A stretch of 64,000 nt of DNA, taken from NCBI GenBank assembly GCA_934654815.1, contig CAKUGU010000008.1, positions 1 through 64,000 of the forward strand. Direction: 5' to 3'. This document shows, piece after piece, positions 35,167 through 44,291 of this stretch. The notes below the pieces were generated by a model. The model searched no databases, had not been told where the DNA came from, and worked only from the letters and a program-made list of their open reading frames with translations. The stretch's first letter is position 1. Each line of letters starts with the position of its first letter. The position numbers were made by a program, and so were the translations under genes. Source of the stretch: an uncultured Ellagibacter sp. Lineage in GTDB: Bacteria > Actinomycetota > Coriobacteriia > Coriobacteriales > Eggerthellaceae.

Positions 35167-38100
35167 ATGTTCTCAAAGATCCTCATAGCAAACCGCGGCG
35201 CCATCGCCACCCGCGCCGAACGCACGTTCAAGAAGATGGGCGTGAAGAGCGTGGCCGTCTATTCCGAGGCCGATCGCGCGAGCCTCCACGTCGAACAGGC
35301 CGACGAGGCGGTGTGCCTGGGAGAAGGCGGCGCTGCCGCGACCTACCTCGACGTTGACAAGGTGATGGCCGCCGCGAAGGAAACCGGCGCCGAGGCGGTC
35401 TTCCCCGGCTACGGGTTCTTAAGCGAGAACGTGCAGTTCGCCCGCCGCTGCGCTTCCGAGGGAATCGTGTTCATCGGGCCCGAGCCCGAGCAGATGGAGC
35501 AGTTCGGGCTGAAGCACGTGGCGCGCCGCATCGCGAGCGAGGCGGGCGTGCCGCTCGCGCCGGGCACGGGGCTCATCTCCACGGTCGAGGAGGCGACGTC
35601 GGCCGCCGCGGAAATCGGCTACCCCGTGATGCTCAAGTCGACCGCGGGCGGCGGCGGCATCGGCATCAAGATCTGCCACGACGAGGAGGAGCTCGCCGGC
35701 GCCTTCGAGAGCGCGCGCCATTTGGCCGAGGCAAACTTCGGCGACGGGGACGTGTTCCTGGAGAAATACGTGGAGCGCGCCCGCCACGTCGAGGTGCAGA
35801 TCTTCGGCGACGCCACCCGCGCCGCGGCCATCGCCGAGCGCGATTGCTCAGTGCAGCGCCGCAACCAGAAGGTCGTCGAGGAATGCCCCGCCCCCAACTT
35901 CCCCGATGAGGTGCGCGCCCGCATGCTCGCCGCAGCCGAGAGCCTCGCACAGAGCGTGGGCTACCGAAGCGCCGGCACGGTCGAGTTCCTCTACGACGAG
36001 CGTACGCGCGAGTTCTACTTCCTCGAGGTGAACACGCGTCTGCAGGTGGAACACGGCATCACCGAGGAATGCTGCGGCATCGACCTCGTGGAGTGGATGG
36101 TGCGCGAGGCCGCAGGCGAGACCGTGCCGTGGGACGAGCTGCACGCGCCGCGCGGCCACGCGATCGAGGTGCGCCTCTACGCCGAGGACTGCAGCAACGG
36201 GTTTCTGCCCGCGACGGGCAAGATCGACGAGGTCATCTGGCCCGACGACGTGCGCGTGGAGACATGGATCCGCAAGGGCGTCGAGGTGACGAGCTTCTTC
36301 GACCCGATGCTCGCGAAGATCATCGTGCACGCCGACACGCGCGATCAGGCCGCCTGTCTCATGCGCGAGGTGCTCGACGAGGTGCGCGTGTACGGCGTCA
36401 CCACGAACCGCGCGTTCATCGAGAGCCTCTTCGAGAGCGAGGACTACCGCAAGGCGCGCCTGTTCACCCACATGCTCGACGGCTTCCATCCCGCCGAGGC
36501 CGCGATCGAGGTACTCGACGGCGGCATTCAGACCACCGTGCAGGACTACCCGGGCATGGTGGGCTACTGGGCGGTCGGCGTGCCGCCCTTGGGGCCGATG
36601 GATTCCTACAGCTTCAGGCTCGGCAACGCCGTGCTCGGAAACGACGAGCGCACAGCCGGCCTCGAGCTCACCATGCGTGGCGGTGCCTACCGCTTCCGCT
36701 GCGCATGCTGGTTCTGCCTTGCGGGCGCCGACATGGAGGCGAAGCTCGACGGCCGGCCCGTGCCGCGCCTTGCCGCGGTGCGCGCCGAAGCCGGAAACGT
36801 CCTGCGCTTCGGGGCGGCGGCCGACGGCATGCGCGCGTATCTGCTGGTGAAAGGCGGGATCGACGTGCCGGTCATCTTGGGATCGCGCTCGACGTTCGTC
36901 GACGGCAAGTTCGGCGGCGTGAACGGGCGCGCCCTGCGCGCAGGCGACGTGCTCGCGCTGTTCGAGACCGCGGAAGGCGATGCGGCGTGCAAGCCAGCGC
37001 CTGCAAGCACGGGTACCGGGCTCGCCACCGGCTTCGCCGTCGACGCAGGAAGCGTTCCCTCCTTCGGGCATTCCTGGACGATCGGCGTCATCGTCGGGCC
37101 GCTTTCCGACGGCGAATTCCTGCGTCCCGAGTTCTTCGACACACTCACGAGCGCCGTCTACACGGTGAACTACGACTCGGCGCGCACGGGCGTGCGCCTG
37201 AACGGCCCCGCGCCACAGTGGGCGCGCGAGGACGGCGGCGAGGCGGGGCTGCACCCCTCGAACATCCACGACAACCCGTATTCCATCTGCGCGCTCGACT
37301 TGACGGGCGACCAGCCGATCCTCCTCGGCCCCGACGGCCCGAGCCTGGGCGGGTTCGTGTGCCCCGTGGTCGTGGCGCTGTCCCAGCGTTGGATCTTGGG
37401 CCAGCTGCGCCCGGGGGACGAGGTGCGCTTCCAGGTGCTCAACCTGGCAGAAGCGGGCGCGCTGCGTGAGCGCATGGAGGGCGCCATCGCCGCCGTGCGC
37501 ACGTCCGCGCTCGCCGCTGCGGCGGAATCGCCAAGTGAGCGCGCGTTCGACCTCGCGCTTCCCCTCCCCGCCCCGAGCCCCTTCTCCCCCGACGACGCGA
37601 TCCTTCTTTCGCGCGGGAAAGGCGACGAGAAACTCTGCATCCGCCAATCGGGCGAGGACGCGCTGCTCGTGGAGTACGGTCCCATGAAGCTCGACATCGC
37701 GCTCAGGTTCCGCGTGCATGTGCTCATGCAGCACATCGAGCAGGCGAAACTCGACGTGATCGACCTCACGCCCGGCATCCGCTCGCTCCAGGTGCACTTC
37801 GACCCCGCGAAGACGAGCATGACCGAGCTGTGCGCTCGCGTGGCCGAAATCGACGCGGCGCTTCCCCCGCTCGAGGACATCACCGTCCCCTCGCGCATCG
37901 TGCACCTGCCGCTTTCCTGGGACGACCCGCAAACGCAGCTCGCCGCGCGCCGCTACCAGGAAACCACGCGCCCCGACGCGCCGTGGTGCCCGTCGAACCC
38001 CGAGTTCATCAGGAGAATCAACGGGCTCGACAGCATAGACGACGTGCGCCGCATCGTATTCGACGCCGACTACCTCGTGCTTGGCTTGGGAGACGTGTAC

Positions 38101-38841
38101 CTCGGCGCGCCCGTGGCGACGCCCGTCGACCCACGCCACCGCATGGTCACGACGAAGTACAACCCGGCGCGCCCCTGGACGCCGGAGAACGCGGTGGGAA
38201 TCGGCGGCGCGTACCTGTGCGTGTACGGCATGGAGGGCCCGGGCGGCTACCAGTTCGTGGGCCGCACCACCCAGATGTGGAACCCCGTGCAGCCCACCCC
38301 CGCCTTCGCACCGGGCAAGCCGTGGCTCCTCGATTTCTTCGACCAGCTGCGCTTCTACCCGGTCTCGGCCGATGAGATCCTGGAACTGCGCCGCGACTGC
38401 CTGCGCGGCAGGTTCAACCCCCGCATCGAGGAGACCACATTCAACCTGGGCGACTATCTGCGCTTTTTGAAGGAGAACGAGGAAAGCATCGCGCGTTTCA
38501 AGAACCATCAGGAGGCGGCGTTCCAGGCCGAGCACGACCGCTGGGTGAAGGAGGGCCTCGACGTGTTCGTCTCCGACGAGCCCGCAAGCGCACCGCTTTC
38601 CGACGAGGGCGCGCCGGAAGGATGCGAGCCGGTGAACGCCCAGATCTCGGGCGCGGTGTGGAAGGTCGTTGTCTGCGAAGGCGCTCATGTGGACGCGGGA
38701 GACGAGATCGTCGTGCTCGAGAGCATGAAGATGGAGTTCCCCGTCTGCGCGCCCGTCGCCGGCACGATCGAGAAGCTCGCCGTCGCCCAGGGGGCGCTCG
38801 TCACCGCAGGTCAGATGGTCTCGGCCGTGCGGCCCGACTAG
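35167..38841 (+). CDS. Biotin-dependent guanidine/urea carboxylase
   Basis: A 1224-residue multidomain enzyme of full family length. Order: biotin carboxylase with ATP-grasp (1-450; IAERDCSVQRRNQKVVEECP, FLEVNTRLQVEHGITE), KipA/allophanate hydrolase subunit 2-like domain (about 455-770; PGMVGYWAVGVPPLGPMDSY), KipI/subunit 1-like domain (about 815-960), linker (FIRRINGLDSIDDVRRIVFD), the carboxyltransferase end DPRHRMVTTKYNPARPW and YGMEGPGGYQFVGRTTQMWN, and a biotinyl domain with ESMKMEF. It carboxylates urea to allophanate or, given the adjacent DUF1989 pair, guanidine to carboxyguanidine. Urea versus guanidine depends on a carboxyltransferase-site residue I cannot place with certainty. Confidence 0.9.
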   Translation: MFSKILIANRGAIATRAERTFKKMGVKSVAVYSEADRASLHVEQADEAVCLGEGGAAATYLDVDKVMAAAKETGAEAVFPGYGFLSENVQFARRCASEGIVFIGPEPEQMEQFGLKHVARRIASEAGVPLAPGTGLISTVEEATSAAAEIGYPVMLKSTAGGGGIGIKICHDEEELAGAFESARHLAEANFGDGDVFLEKYVERARHVEVQIFGDATRAAAIAERDCSVQRRNQKVVEECPAPNFPDEVRARMLAAAESLAQSVGYRSAGTVEFLYDERTREFYFLEVNTRLQVEHGITEECCGIDLVEWMVREAAGETVPWDELHAPRGHAIEVRLYAEDCSNGFLPATGKIDEVIWPDDVRVETWIRKGVEVTSFFDPMLAKIIVHADTRDQAACLMREVLDEVRVYGVTTNRAFIESLFESEDYRKARLFTHMLDGFHPAEAAIEVLDGGIQTTVQDYPGMVGYWAVGVPPLGPMDSYSFRLGNAVLGNDERTAGLELTMRGGAYRFRCACWFCLAGADMEAKLDGRPVPRLAAVRAEAGNVLRFGAAADGMRAYLLVKGGIDVPVILGSRSTFVDGKFGGVNGRALRAGDVLALFETAEGDAACKPAPASTGTGLATGFAVDAGSVPSFGHSWTIGVIVGPLSDGEFLRPEFFDTLTSAVYTVNYDSARTGVRLNGPAPQWAREDGGEAGLHPSNIHDNPYSICALDLTGDQPILLGPDGPSLGGFVCPVVVALSQRWILGQLRPGDEVRFQVLNLAEAGALRERMEGAIAAVRTSALAAAAESPSERAFDLALPLPAPSPFSPDDAILLSRGKGDEKLCIRQSGEDALLVEYGPMKLDIALRFRVHVLMQHIEQAKLDVIDLTPGIRSLQVHFDPAKTSMTELCARVAEIDAALPPLEDITVPSRIVHLPLSWDDPQTQLAARRYQETTRPDAPWCPSNPEFIRRINGLDSIDDVRRIVFDADYLVLGLGDVYLGAPVATPVDPRHRMVTTKYNPARPWTPENAVGIGGAYLCVYGMEGPGGYQFVGRTTQMWNPVQPTPAFAPGKPWLLDFFDQLRFYPVSADEILELRRDCLRGRFNPRIEETTFNLGDYLRFLKENEESIARFKNHQEAAFQAEHDRWVKEGLDVFVSDEPASAPLSDEGAPEGCEPVNAQISGAVWKVVVCEGAHVDAGDEIVVLESMKMEFPVCAPVAGTIEKLAVAQGALVTAGQMVSAVRPD

Positions 38842-38847
38842 CGACTG

Positions 38848-38895
38848 CGGTTGGCGGCCGCTGGGTTGGCGGCTGCCCCCAACGGCCGCCAACCG
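38848..38895 (+). other. Perfect 13-bp intercistronic hairpin within the operon
   Basis: CGGTTGGCGGCCG (38848-38860) and its complement (38883-38895), with a third GGTTGGCGGC copy in the loop, lie between the carboxylase and allophanate hydrolase genes. No T-run. It could act as partial terminator or stabilise the upstream mRNA end. Confidence 0.5.
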
Positions 38896-39002
38896 TTGAA
38901 GCAGCCCACTCTGTCCCGTTTTCGCACCACCAGACGGCGGTTGCACGCAAGCTGCGATCGCCGCCCCGCTTTCAATCACCCCACCGTTTAAGGAGACTTC
39001 CC

Positions 39003-40784
39003 ATGGAAAAGCCGTTCGTTCCCGAACATTTGACGATCGCAAGCCTTCGCCGAGCCTACGAGTCGGGTACACTCTCCCCGCGCGACATCGCCGCCGCCAT
39101 CATCGAACGCGCGGGGGAATACGCCTCGCACAATGTCTGGATCGTGCCGCCGACCTGGGACTTCGTCGAGCCGTACCTCGCCGCGCTCGAAAGCATGGAC
39201 GACGACGAACGCGCGAACAAGCCCCTCTGGGGCATCCCCTTCGCCGTGAAGGACAACATCGACGTCGCGGGCGTGCCCACGACCGCCGGCTGCCCCGCCT
39301 ACGCCTACACGCCCAAGCGCGACGCGGCCGTGGTCGAACGGCTCATCGCCGCGGGCGCCTTCCCCGTGGGCAAGACGAACCTCGACCAGTTCGCCACGGG
39401 GCTCGTGGGCACGCGCAGCCCCTTCGGCGAGTGTAAGAACGCGCTCGACCCCGCGCTCATCAGCGGCGGCTCGTCGTCGGGGTCGGCCGTGGCGGTGGCG
39501 CTCGGCATGGCCGCGTTCTCGCTCGGGACCGACACGGCGGGTTCGGGGCGCGTGCCCGCCGCCTTGAACGGGCTCGTCGGATTCAAGCCGCCCTTGGGGT
39601 CGTGGTCCACGTCGGGCGTCGTTCCCGCCTGCGCGAGCCTCGACTGCGTGACCGTGTTCGCCCGCACCCTCGCCGACTGCGAGGCCGTCGACGCGGTGGC
39701 GGCGGGCCCCGATCCCGCATGCGCCTGGTCGCGCGAGTTCGACCGCGATGCACGCGCCGCTTTCCCCTGCACCGTGTATGTGCCGCAAGACGAACCGCAG
39801 TTCTACGGTGACTTCGCCGAAGAATACCGCGCCGCCTGGCACCGCGCGCTCGGCAAGCTCGAAAGCGTGGCACGCGAGAACGGCGCACGCTTCGAGCGCA
39901 TCGACACGCAATGGCTCTCCGACATCGCGTCCATCCTCTACGACGGCGCCTGGGTGGCGGAGCGCTGGAGCGACCTCGGCGCGTTCGTGACCGAGCATGC
40001 GGACGACGTCTTCCCCGTGACGCGTACCATCCTGGAAAGCGGCAACCGCGACGACCTTTCGGCGGCTGACGCGTTTGCGGCCTTGCACACCGTGTCCGCC
40101 GCTCGCGCCCGGGCGCGAGCGCTTCTCGGCGGTGCGGTGCTCGTCATGCCGACGGCGGGCGGCACCTTCACGCGCGACGAGGTGCGCGCCGACCCCATCC
40201 GCACGAACTCGCTCATGGGGCTCTACACCAACCACTGCAACCTGTGCGACCTCGTGGCCATCGACGTTCCCGCAGGTGAAGCCGCACCGAAGCGCCCCTT
40301 CGGGGTCACCTTCTTCTCCGCTGCAGCGTCGCAGGGAACGCTTCTCACGGCGGCACGGGCGTTCTCGGCATGTAGCGATGTCACGGTCGCCGTTTGCGGC
40401 CAGCACATGCGCAGCTTCGCCCTGCACCCGCAGCTCGAGGACTTGGGCGCGGAATTCCTGCGCACCGCAAAGACCGCGGCCGGCTACCGGCTTTTCGCGC
40501 TTCCAACCGAGCCCGTGAAGCCCGGCCTTTTGCGAGCCAGTGAGGGCGGGGCGAACATCGAGGTCGAGCTCTACCGCATGTCCGCCGAATCGTTCGGCGC
40601 CCTCGTCGCCTCCGTTCCCGCCCCGCTCGGGTTCGGCACCGTCGAGCTCGAAGACGGCACGCACGCGAAAGGGTTCCTCGTCGAGGCATGCGCAGTCGTG
40701 AACGCGAGTGGCAATGCGATTCCAGGAGTCGAGGAGATCACGACCCACGGTTCGTTCGCGAGCTATATGAGCGTGGCGCGATAG
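39003..40784 (+). CDS. atzF: Allophanate hydrolase
   Basis: A 593-residue enzyme with an amidase-signature domain (1-440) and the allophanate-hydrolase C-terminal domain. The Ser-cisSer-Lys triad is visible: Lys in GIPFAVKDNIDVAG, cis-Ser in LISGGSSSGSAVAVA and the nucleophile Ser in GTDTAGSGRVPAALNG. The C-terminal part (DLGAEFLRTAKTAAGYRLF, EVELYRMSAESFG, GFLVEACAV) matches AtzF/DUR1,2 enzymes and catalyses the second, decarboxylating step. Overall: allophanate to two ammonia and two CO2. Last gene of the operon; AAGGAG before the ATG. The carboxylase and hydrolase are separate proteins, unlike the fused yeast urea amidolyase. Confidence 0.92.
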   Translation: MEKPFVPEHLTIASLRRAYESGTLSPRDIAAAIIERAGEYASHNVWIVPPTWDFVEPYLAALESMDDDERANKPLWGIPFAVKDNIDVAGVPTTAGCPAYAYTPKRDAAVVERLIAAGAFPVGKTNLDQFATGLVGTRSPFGECKNALDPALISGGSSSGSAVAVALGMAAFSLGTDTAGSGRVPAALNGLVGFKPPLGSWSTSGVVPACASLDCVTVFARTLADCEAVDAVAAGPDPACAWSREFDRDARAAFPCTVYVPQDEPQFYGDFAEEYRAAWHRALGKLESVARENGARFERIDTQWLSDIASILYDGAWVAERWSDLGAFVTEHADDVFPVTRTILESGNRDDLSAADAFAALHTVSAARARARALLGGAVLVMPTAGGTFTRDEVRADPIRTNSLMGLYTNHCNLCDLVAIDVPAGEAAPKRPFGVTFFSAAASQGTLLTAARAFSACSDVTVAVCGQHMRSFALHPQLEDLGAEFLRTAKTAAGYRLFALPTEPVKPGLLRASEGGANIEVELYRMSAESFGALVASVPAPLGFGTVELEDGTHAKGFLVEACAVVNASGNAIPGVEEITTHGSFASYMSVAR

Positions 40785-40888
40785 CGCAGCCCGCCTTCCC
40801 CTACCCCCTGCATATCGCTTTGGAAGCTCACGATAAAGAAGAAAGAGAGTTTCGCACAAACGTTTCTCAATCTCTACCATTTTCCCTG

Positions 40889-40926
40889 GCGCTGCCCTAT
40901 AATCCTGCACGGTTTTTGGGCAGCGC
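40889..40926 (+). promoter_or_regulatory. Promoter of the DUF262 gene with inverted repeat around the -10 box
   Basis: A consensus TATAAT (40898-40903) lies directly inside a perfect 9-bp inverted repeat, GCGCTGCCC (40889-40897) and GGGCAGCGC (40918-40926). The gene starts 46 bases later. A protein bound across the repeat would cover the start of transcription, so this looks like a promoter with an operator. Confidence 0.55.
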
Positions 40927-40971
40927 CCGCGACTGCATGCCGCGAGCGCGGTACGGAGAAAGAGGCTTAGC

Positions 40972-41994
40972 ATGCAAACGAAGCAAGAGTTGTTCCTCGA
41001 CTTGCTCGGGACGGACGAAACCCAGTTCGTCATCCCGGTTTACCAGCGCGTTTATTCCTGGGGCATCCAGCAGTGCAAGGGACTGTGGCAGGACATCAAC
41101 CGCAGCGGCCGCACGGGCAACGCGCACTTCATCGGCACGGTGCTCTACGCGCCCGACCAGTTCGCGAAGACGGCGCGCCATCAGCTCGACGTGATCGACG
41201 GCCAGCAGCGCATGACCACGCTCACCATCGTCATCGCCGCCCTCGTGAAGTACCTGCGCGAGCACAACGCCACCGTTGACAGCATGACCGCCGACGAGAT
41301 CGACGAGAAGTTCCTTCACGTGAAAGCCGGCGACGAGCACGCCTGCAAGCTCATCCTGTCGCTCAACGACTGCCCAACGCTCGAGGCCATCGTTGACGGC
41401 TCCGAGCTGCCCGAGCGCCCCTCGGAGCGCATCACCGAGAACTTCGACTACTTCTACGGCGAGATGGAGAAGGAAGGCTTCGACGCCGAGTCGTTCTGGA
41501 ACGGCATGAAGGTGCTCACGGTCATCGACGCCGAGCTCGACAAGAACGACAACCCGCAGCTCATCTTCGAGAGCCTGAACGCGCGCGGCGTGCCGCTAAC
41601 CACGGCGGACCTCGTGCGCAACTACCTGCTCATCGCGATGGACCACGACGAGCAGACGCGCCTGTACAAGGAATACTGGGAGCCAATCGAGGTCATCTTC
41701 GGCGACGACCCGGGAGCGGAAAAGCTCAACGCCGCCATCCGCACGTGGCTTTCCATCCGCTTCCCGAAGGTGCGCATCCACGACAAGAGCGAAACGTACT
41801 CGGTGTTCAAGACCTACATCGAAGACGAGCACGCAGGCACCCCCGAGGAGCTGCTCGAAGAGCTGCGCGGCTTCTGCTTCATGTGGGGCGAGAACTACAA
41901 GTTCCACGAGGTGAAACGCTTCCGCTCGATGGACTGGGCGAAGGGCAAGCGCCGCACGCTCGTCCCCGAGCGCGCAAGCCAAGGCGGCTTCTAA
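40972..41994 (+). CDS. DUF262 (GmrS-like) protein, lacking the DUF1524 nuclease half
   Basis: A 340-residue protein. The DUF262 signatures are present: FVIPVYQRVYSW near the start, DVIDGQQRMTTLTIVIAAL (the ParB/Srx-like NTP-binding DGQQR motif) and ESLNARGVPLTTADLVRNYL. In GmrSD-type modification-dependent restriction enzymes the DUF262 half is followed by a DUF1524 HNH nuclease half, with proteins usually near 550-650 residues. Here the frame stops at RTLVPERASQGGF with no HNH motif, so it is either a truncated relic or a stand-alone version. A consensus -10 and AAGAGGCTT-type site precede the ATG; a long hairpin and a repeat element follow. Confidence 0.75.
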   Translation: MQTKQELFLDLLGTDETQFVIPVYQRVYSWGIQQCKGLWQDINRSGRTGNAHFIGTVLYAPDQFAKTARHQLDVIDGQQRMTTLTIVIAALVKYLREHNATVDSMTADEIDEKFLHVKAGDEHACKLILSLNDCPTLEAIVDGSELPERPSERITENFDYFYGEMEKEGFDAESFWNGMKVLTVIDAELDKNDNPQLIFESLNARGVPLTTADLVRNYLLIAMDHDEQTRLYKEYWEPIEVIFGDDPGAEKLNAAIRTWLSIRFPKVRIHDKSETYSVFKTYIEDEHAGTPEELLEELRGFCFMWGENYKFHEVKRFRSMDWAKGKRRTLVPERASQGGF

Positions 41995-42010
41995 GCAAGA
42001 ATAACGAGCA

Positions 42011-42105
42011 TCGCAAGAAAGGGCGGGTCTTCGCCGAGCTGCCTCTCATGTCCGAGAAATGGGAGGCAGCTCAGGTCGGGGGCCCGCCCTTTCCCCTTCT
42101 TGCGA
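42011..42105. ncRNA. Long two-tier hairpin, possible structured RNA or terminator
   Basis: Outer arms TCGCAAGAAAGGGCGGG (42011-42027) pair with CCCGCCCTTT and CTTCTTGCGA (42083-42105), and inner arms GAGCTGCCTCTC (42036-42047) with GGGAGGCAGCTC (42061-42072). The structure starts 16 bases after the DUF262 stop codon. No T-run; it may be a transcript end or an independent RNA. Confidence 0.45.
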
Positions 42106-42120
42106 TGTTTAGCCCTGCGC

Positions 42121-42293
42121 GGGACAAAAATCGCCGATCTGCGCTAGTCGAGTTTCTCCAAGTGCTTCAAGGCAATCTGAATCGATCAGGTTAATCCCCA
42201 TTTTCAATAAGAATGGGGATTATTTCATTCCATACGGCAACGGCTTCGAGCTATACATTCTCAGGACAATCACAGAACGGCGATTTTTGTCCC
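42121..42293. repeat. Palindromic intergenic repeat, copy 4 (diverged)
   Basis: Left end GGGACAAAAATCGCCGATCT and right end GAACGGCGATTTTTGTCCC (42275-42293) pair at nearly every position. The left arm continues GCGCTAG, like the TGCGCAGG of copies 2 and 5. The interior is longer (173 bp in all), lacks a clear ACCTGG and instead holds a hairpin AATCCCCATT/AATGGGGATT (42193-42221). Lies in the 428-base gap 41995-42422 with a hairpin on each side. Confidence 0.6.
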
Positions 42294-42323
42294 TCGTTCG
42301 CCATTTTTTAAGAAGAACGCGAA

Positions 42324-42362
42324 CGGGCCCCTTTCGCCTGTCATCCAAGCGAAAGGGGCCCG
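42324..42362 (-). terminator. 14-bp perfect hairpin after dapL
   Basis: CGGGCCCCTTTCGC and its complement around an 11-base loop, 61 bases beyond the minus-strand dapL stop; on that strand it is followed by TTCGCGTTCTTCTT. Confidence 0.65.
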
Positions 42363-42422
42363 AAAACGTCGCACCCAACGGGACGCGAACGCCCCGCCGA
42401 GCGCGCAGGTGTCAAAACCTGC

Positions 42423-43643
42423 TTATGCCATGAGCTTCTTGATGCGCTCCATGGCTTCCACGGCAGCATCAGCATCGCCGAATGCGGTCAGGCGCACGTA
42501 GCCCTCGCCGGAGGGGCCGAAGCCCGCGCCCGGCGTCGTGATGATGTTCGCCTCGGTGAGCAGCTTGTCGAAGAATTCCCAGCTGCCGACACCTTCGGGG
42601 GTCTTGCACCAGATATACGGGCTGTTCACGGCGCCGTAGACGGTGAAACCGGCGGCCTCGAGGCCCTCCTTGATCACGCGCGCGTTGTTGCGGTAGTAGT
42701 CGAGCGTCTCCTCGATCTGACGCTCGCCTTCCTCGGTGTAGATGGCCGCGGCGCCGCGCTGGATGATGTAGCTCGCGCCGTTGAACTTCGTGCACTGACG
42801 GCGGTTCCACATGGCGTTCAGGCTCTGGCCGTCGCGCTCAAGCTCCTTCGGCACCACGGTGTAGCCGCAGCGCGCGCCGGTGAAGCCGGCCGTCTTGGAG
42901 AACGAGCGGAACTCGATGGCGCAGGTCTTGGCACCTTCGACCTCGTAGATGGAATGGGGCACGCCCTCTTCGGTGATGAAGCGCTCATAGGCGGCATCGA
43001 ACATGATGATGGAGCCGTTGGCGTTGGCGTAGTCAACCCACACCTTCAGCTGGTCGGCGGTGAGCACCGTGCCGGTGGGGTTGTTCGGGCTGCACAGGTA
43101 GATGACGTCGACCTTGCCCTCGGGCAGCGCCGGGCAGAAGCCGTTCTCGGCGGTGGTGGGCATGTAGGTGATGTTGGTCCAGCGCTCGGCGTCAGCGTCG
43201 TAGTCGCCCGCGCGGCCGGCCATCGCGTTGGAGTCGACGTACACCGGGTACACCGGGTCGCACACGGCGACGACGTTGTCGACATCGAGGATGTCGCCGA
43301 TGTTGCCGCAGTCGGACTTCGCGCCGTCGGAGATGAAGATCTCGTCGTCGGCGATGTCGACGCCGCGGGCGTGGAAATCCTTCTCGGCTATGACGGAGCG
43401 CAGGAAGTCGTAACCCTGCTCGGGGCCGTAACCGTGGAAGGACTCCGCGCACGACATGTCGTCGACGGCGGCGTGCATGGCCTCGATGACCGCGGGCGCG
43501 AGCGGGCGGGTCACGTCGCCGATGCCCATCTTGATGAGCTTCGCCTCGGGGTGCGCCTCGGAATAGGCTGCCGTGCGGCGGGCGATCTCGGAGAAGAGAT
43601 AACTGCCGGGAAGTTTCTGGTAATTCGGGTTGACCTTAGCCAC
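42423..43643 (-). CDS. dapL: LL-diaminopimelate aminotransferase
   Basis: A 406-residue PLP-dependent class I/II aminotransferase. DapL-specific features: [19 protein letters not shown] at the start, [47 protein letters not shown], and the PLP-lysine region [18 protein letters not shown]. It converts tetrahydrodipicolinate directly to LL-diaminopimelate, bypassing the acylated intermediates of lysine and peptidoglycan synthesis. I prefer the GTG at 43643, seven bases after AAGGAG; an ATG at 43673 has only a weak site. Monocistronic with its own terminator. Confidence 0.93.
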   Translation of the reverse strand: MAKVNPNYQKLPGSYLFSEIARRTAAYSEAHPEAKLIKMGIGDVTRPLAPAVIEAMHAAVDDMSCAESFHGYGPEQGYDFLRSVIAEKDFHARGVDIADDEIFISDGAKSDCGNIGDILDVDNVVAVCDPVYPVYVDSNAMAGRAGDYDADAERWTNITYMPTTAENGFCPALPEGKVDVIYLCSPNNPTGTVLTADQLKVWVDYANANGSIIMFDAAYERFITEEGVPHSIYEVEGAKTCAIEFRSFSKTAGFTGARCGYTVVPKELERDGQSLNAMWNRRQCTKFNGASYIIQRGAAAIYTEEGERQIEETLDYYRNNARVIKEGLEAAGFTVYGAVNSPYIWCKTPEGVGSWEFFDKLLTEANIITTPGAGFGPSGEGYVRLTAFGDADAAVEAMERIKKLMA

Positions 43644-43868
43644 AGGTACGCTCCTTGTCGTTTCGTGTTTCATGCGGCGGCCTTGCCGCGCAGTTCGCTT
43701 ACTCGTCCCCTATTGTGACGCAGAACGCCCGCGTTCGCCCGAGAGTTAACACCATCGGCAGCGATTTAACATTATCAGGCGCGCGAGGCGAGCGGGACGG
43801 GCGGTGCCGCGTCGCATTGGGAGGGCGAAGCCGCGCGCCCCGTTCCCCCGCCCCGCTTTCCCCCGCCG

Positions 43869-44291
43869 CTAATGCGTGCGGCGGTATTCCCGCACACGCT
43901 CCGAGAACGCGGCGAGCTCCTCGGGCGTCATCTCGTCGAGCCGCTCGAGGTTCGCCGTGAAGTTGGCGAGAGTGCCCTCCTCGCGGGTCTTGATGGCGGT
44001 GGTGCAGTAGCTCACCACGACGCCGGTGAGAAGCGCGATGTAGAAGATGCTAAGGACGCTTAGCACCACCGCCGCCACGCGCGCGACGGGCCCGGCCGCG
44101 TTCACGTCGCCGAACCCGATGGTCGACACGACCTCGAACGAGAACCACGCCCCATCGCCGAAGCTGAGGTTCTGCGGGTCGGCAAGCCACACCGCGCATG
44201 AGCAGACGAGAAACGCCACCGCGAACACGCAGGTGATGGGGCCGAACCCGGAATGCTTGAGCACGTCGAGGAGCATGCGGAAGTTAATCAC
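43869..44291 (-). CDS. Two-TM potassium channel protein
   Basis: A 140-residue ion channel subunit: TM1 (FGPITCVFAVAFLVCSCAVW), pore helix and selectivity filter WFSFEVVSTIGFGD (K+ filter type TIGFGD), TM2 (VAAVVLSVLSIFYIALLTGV), then a short cytoplasmic helix. No RCK/TrkA-N regulatory domain. It begins with GTG at 44291, which overlaps the stop codon of the ClC gene by eight bases and has GGAGG inside that gene, so the two are translationally coupled. A coupled K+ channel and chloride transporter suggests joint control of membrane potential or osmotic and acid balance. Confidence 0.88.
   Translation of the reverse strand: MINFRMLLDVLKHSGFGPITCVFAVAFLVCSCAVWLADPQNLSFGDGAWFSFEVVSTIGFGDVNAAGPVARVAAVVLSVLSIFYIALLTGVVVSYCTTAIKTREEGTLANFTANLERLDEMTPEELAAFSERVREYRRTH

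Noticed and set aside
35848..39072. A 1074-codon open frame on the minus strand opposite the carboxylase gene.
   Set aside because: It is the antisense shadow of a GC-rich gene: composition is Arg/His/Ala/Gly-rich, no ribosome-binding site or family motif, and the plus-strand frame has every expected domain.
35167..40784. Plain urea amidolyase operon.
   Set aside because: Not excluded, but the paired DUF1989 genes are the hallmark of the guanidine variant, and no urease or urea-channel genes are present.
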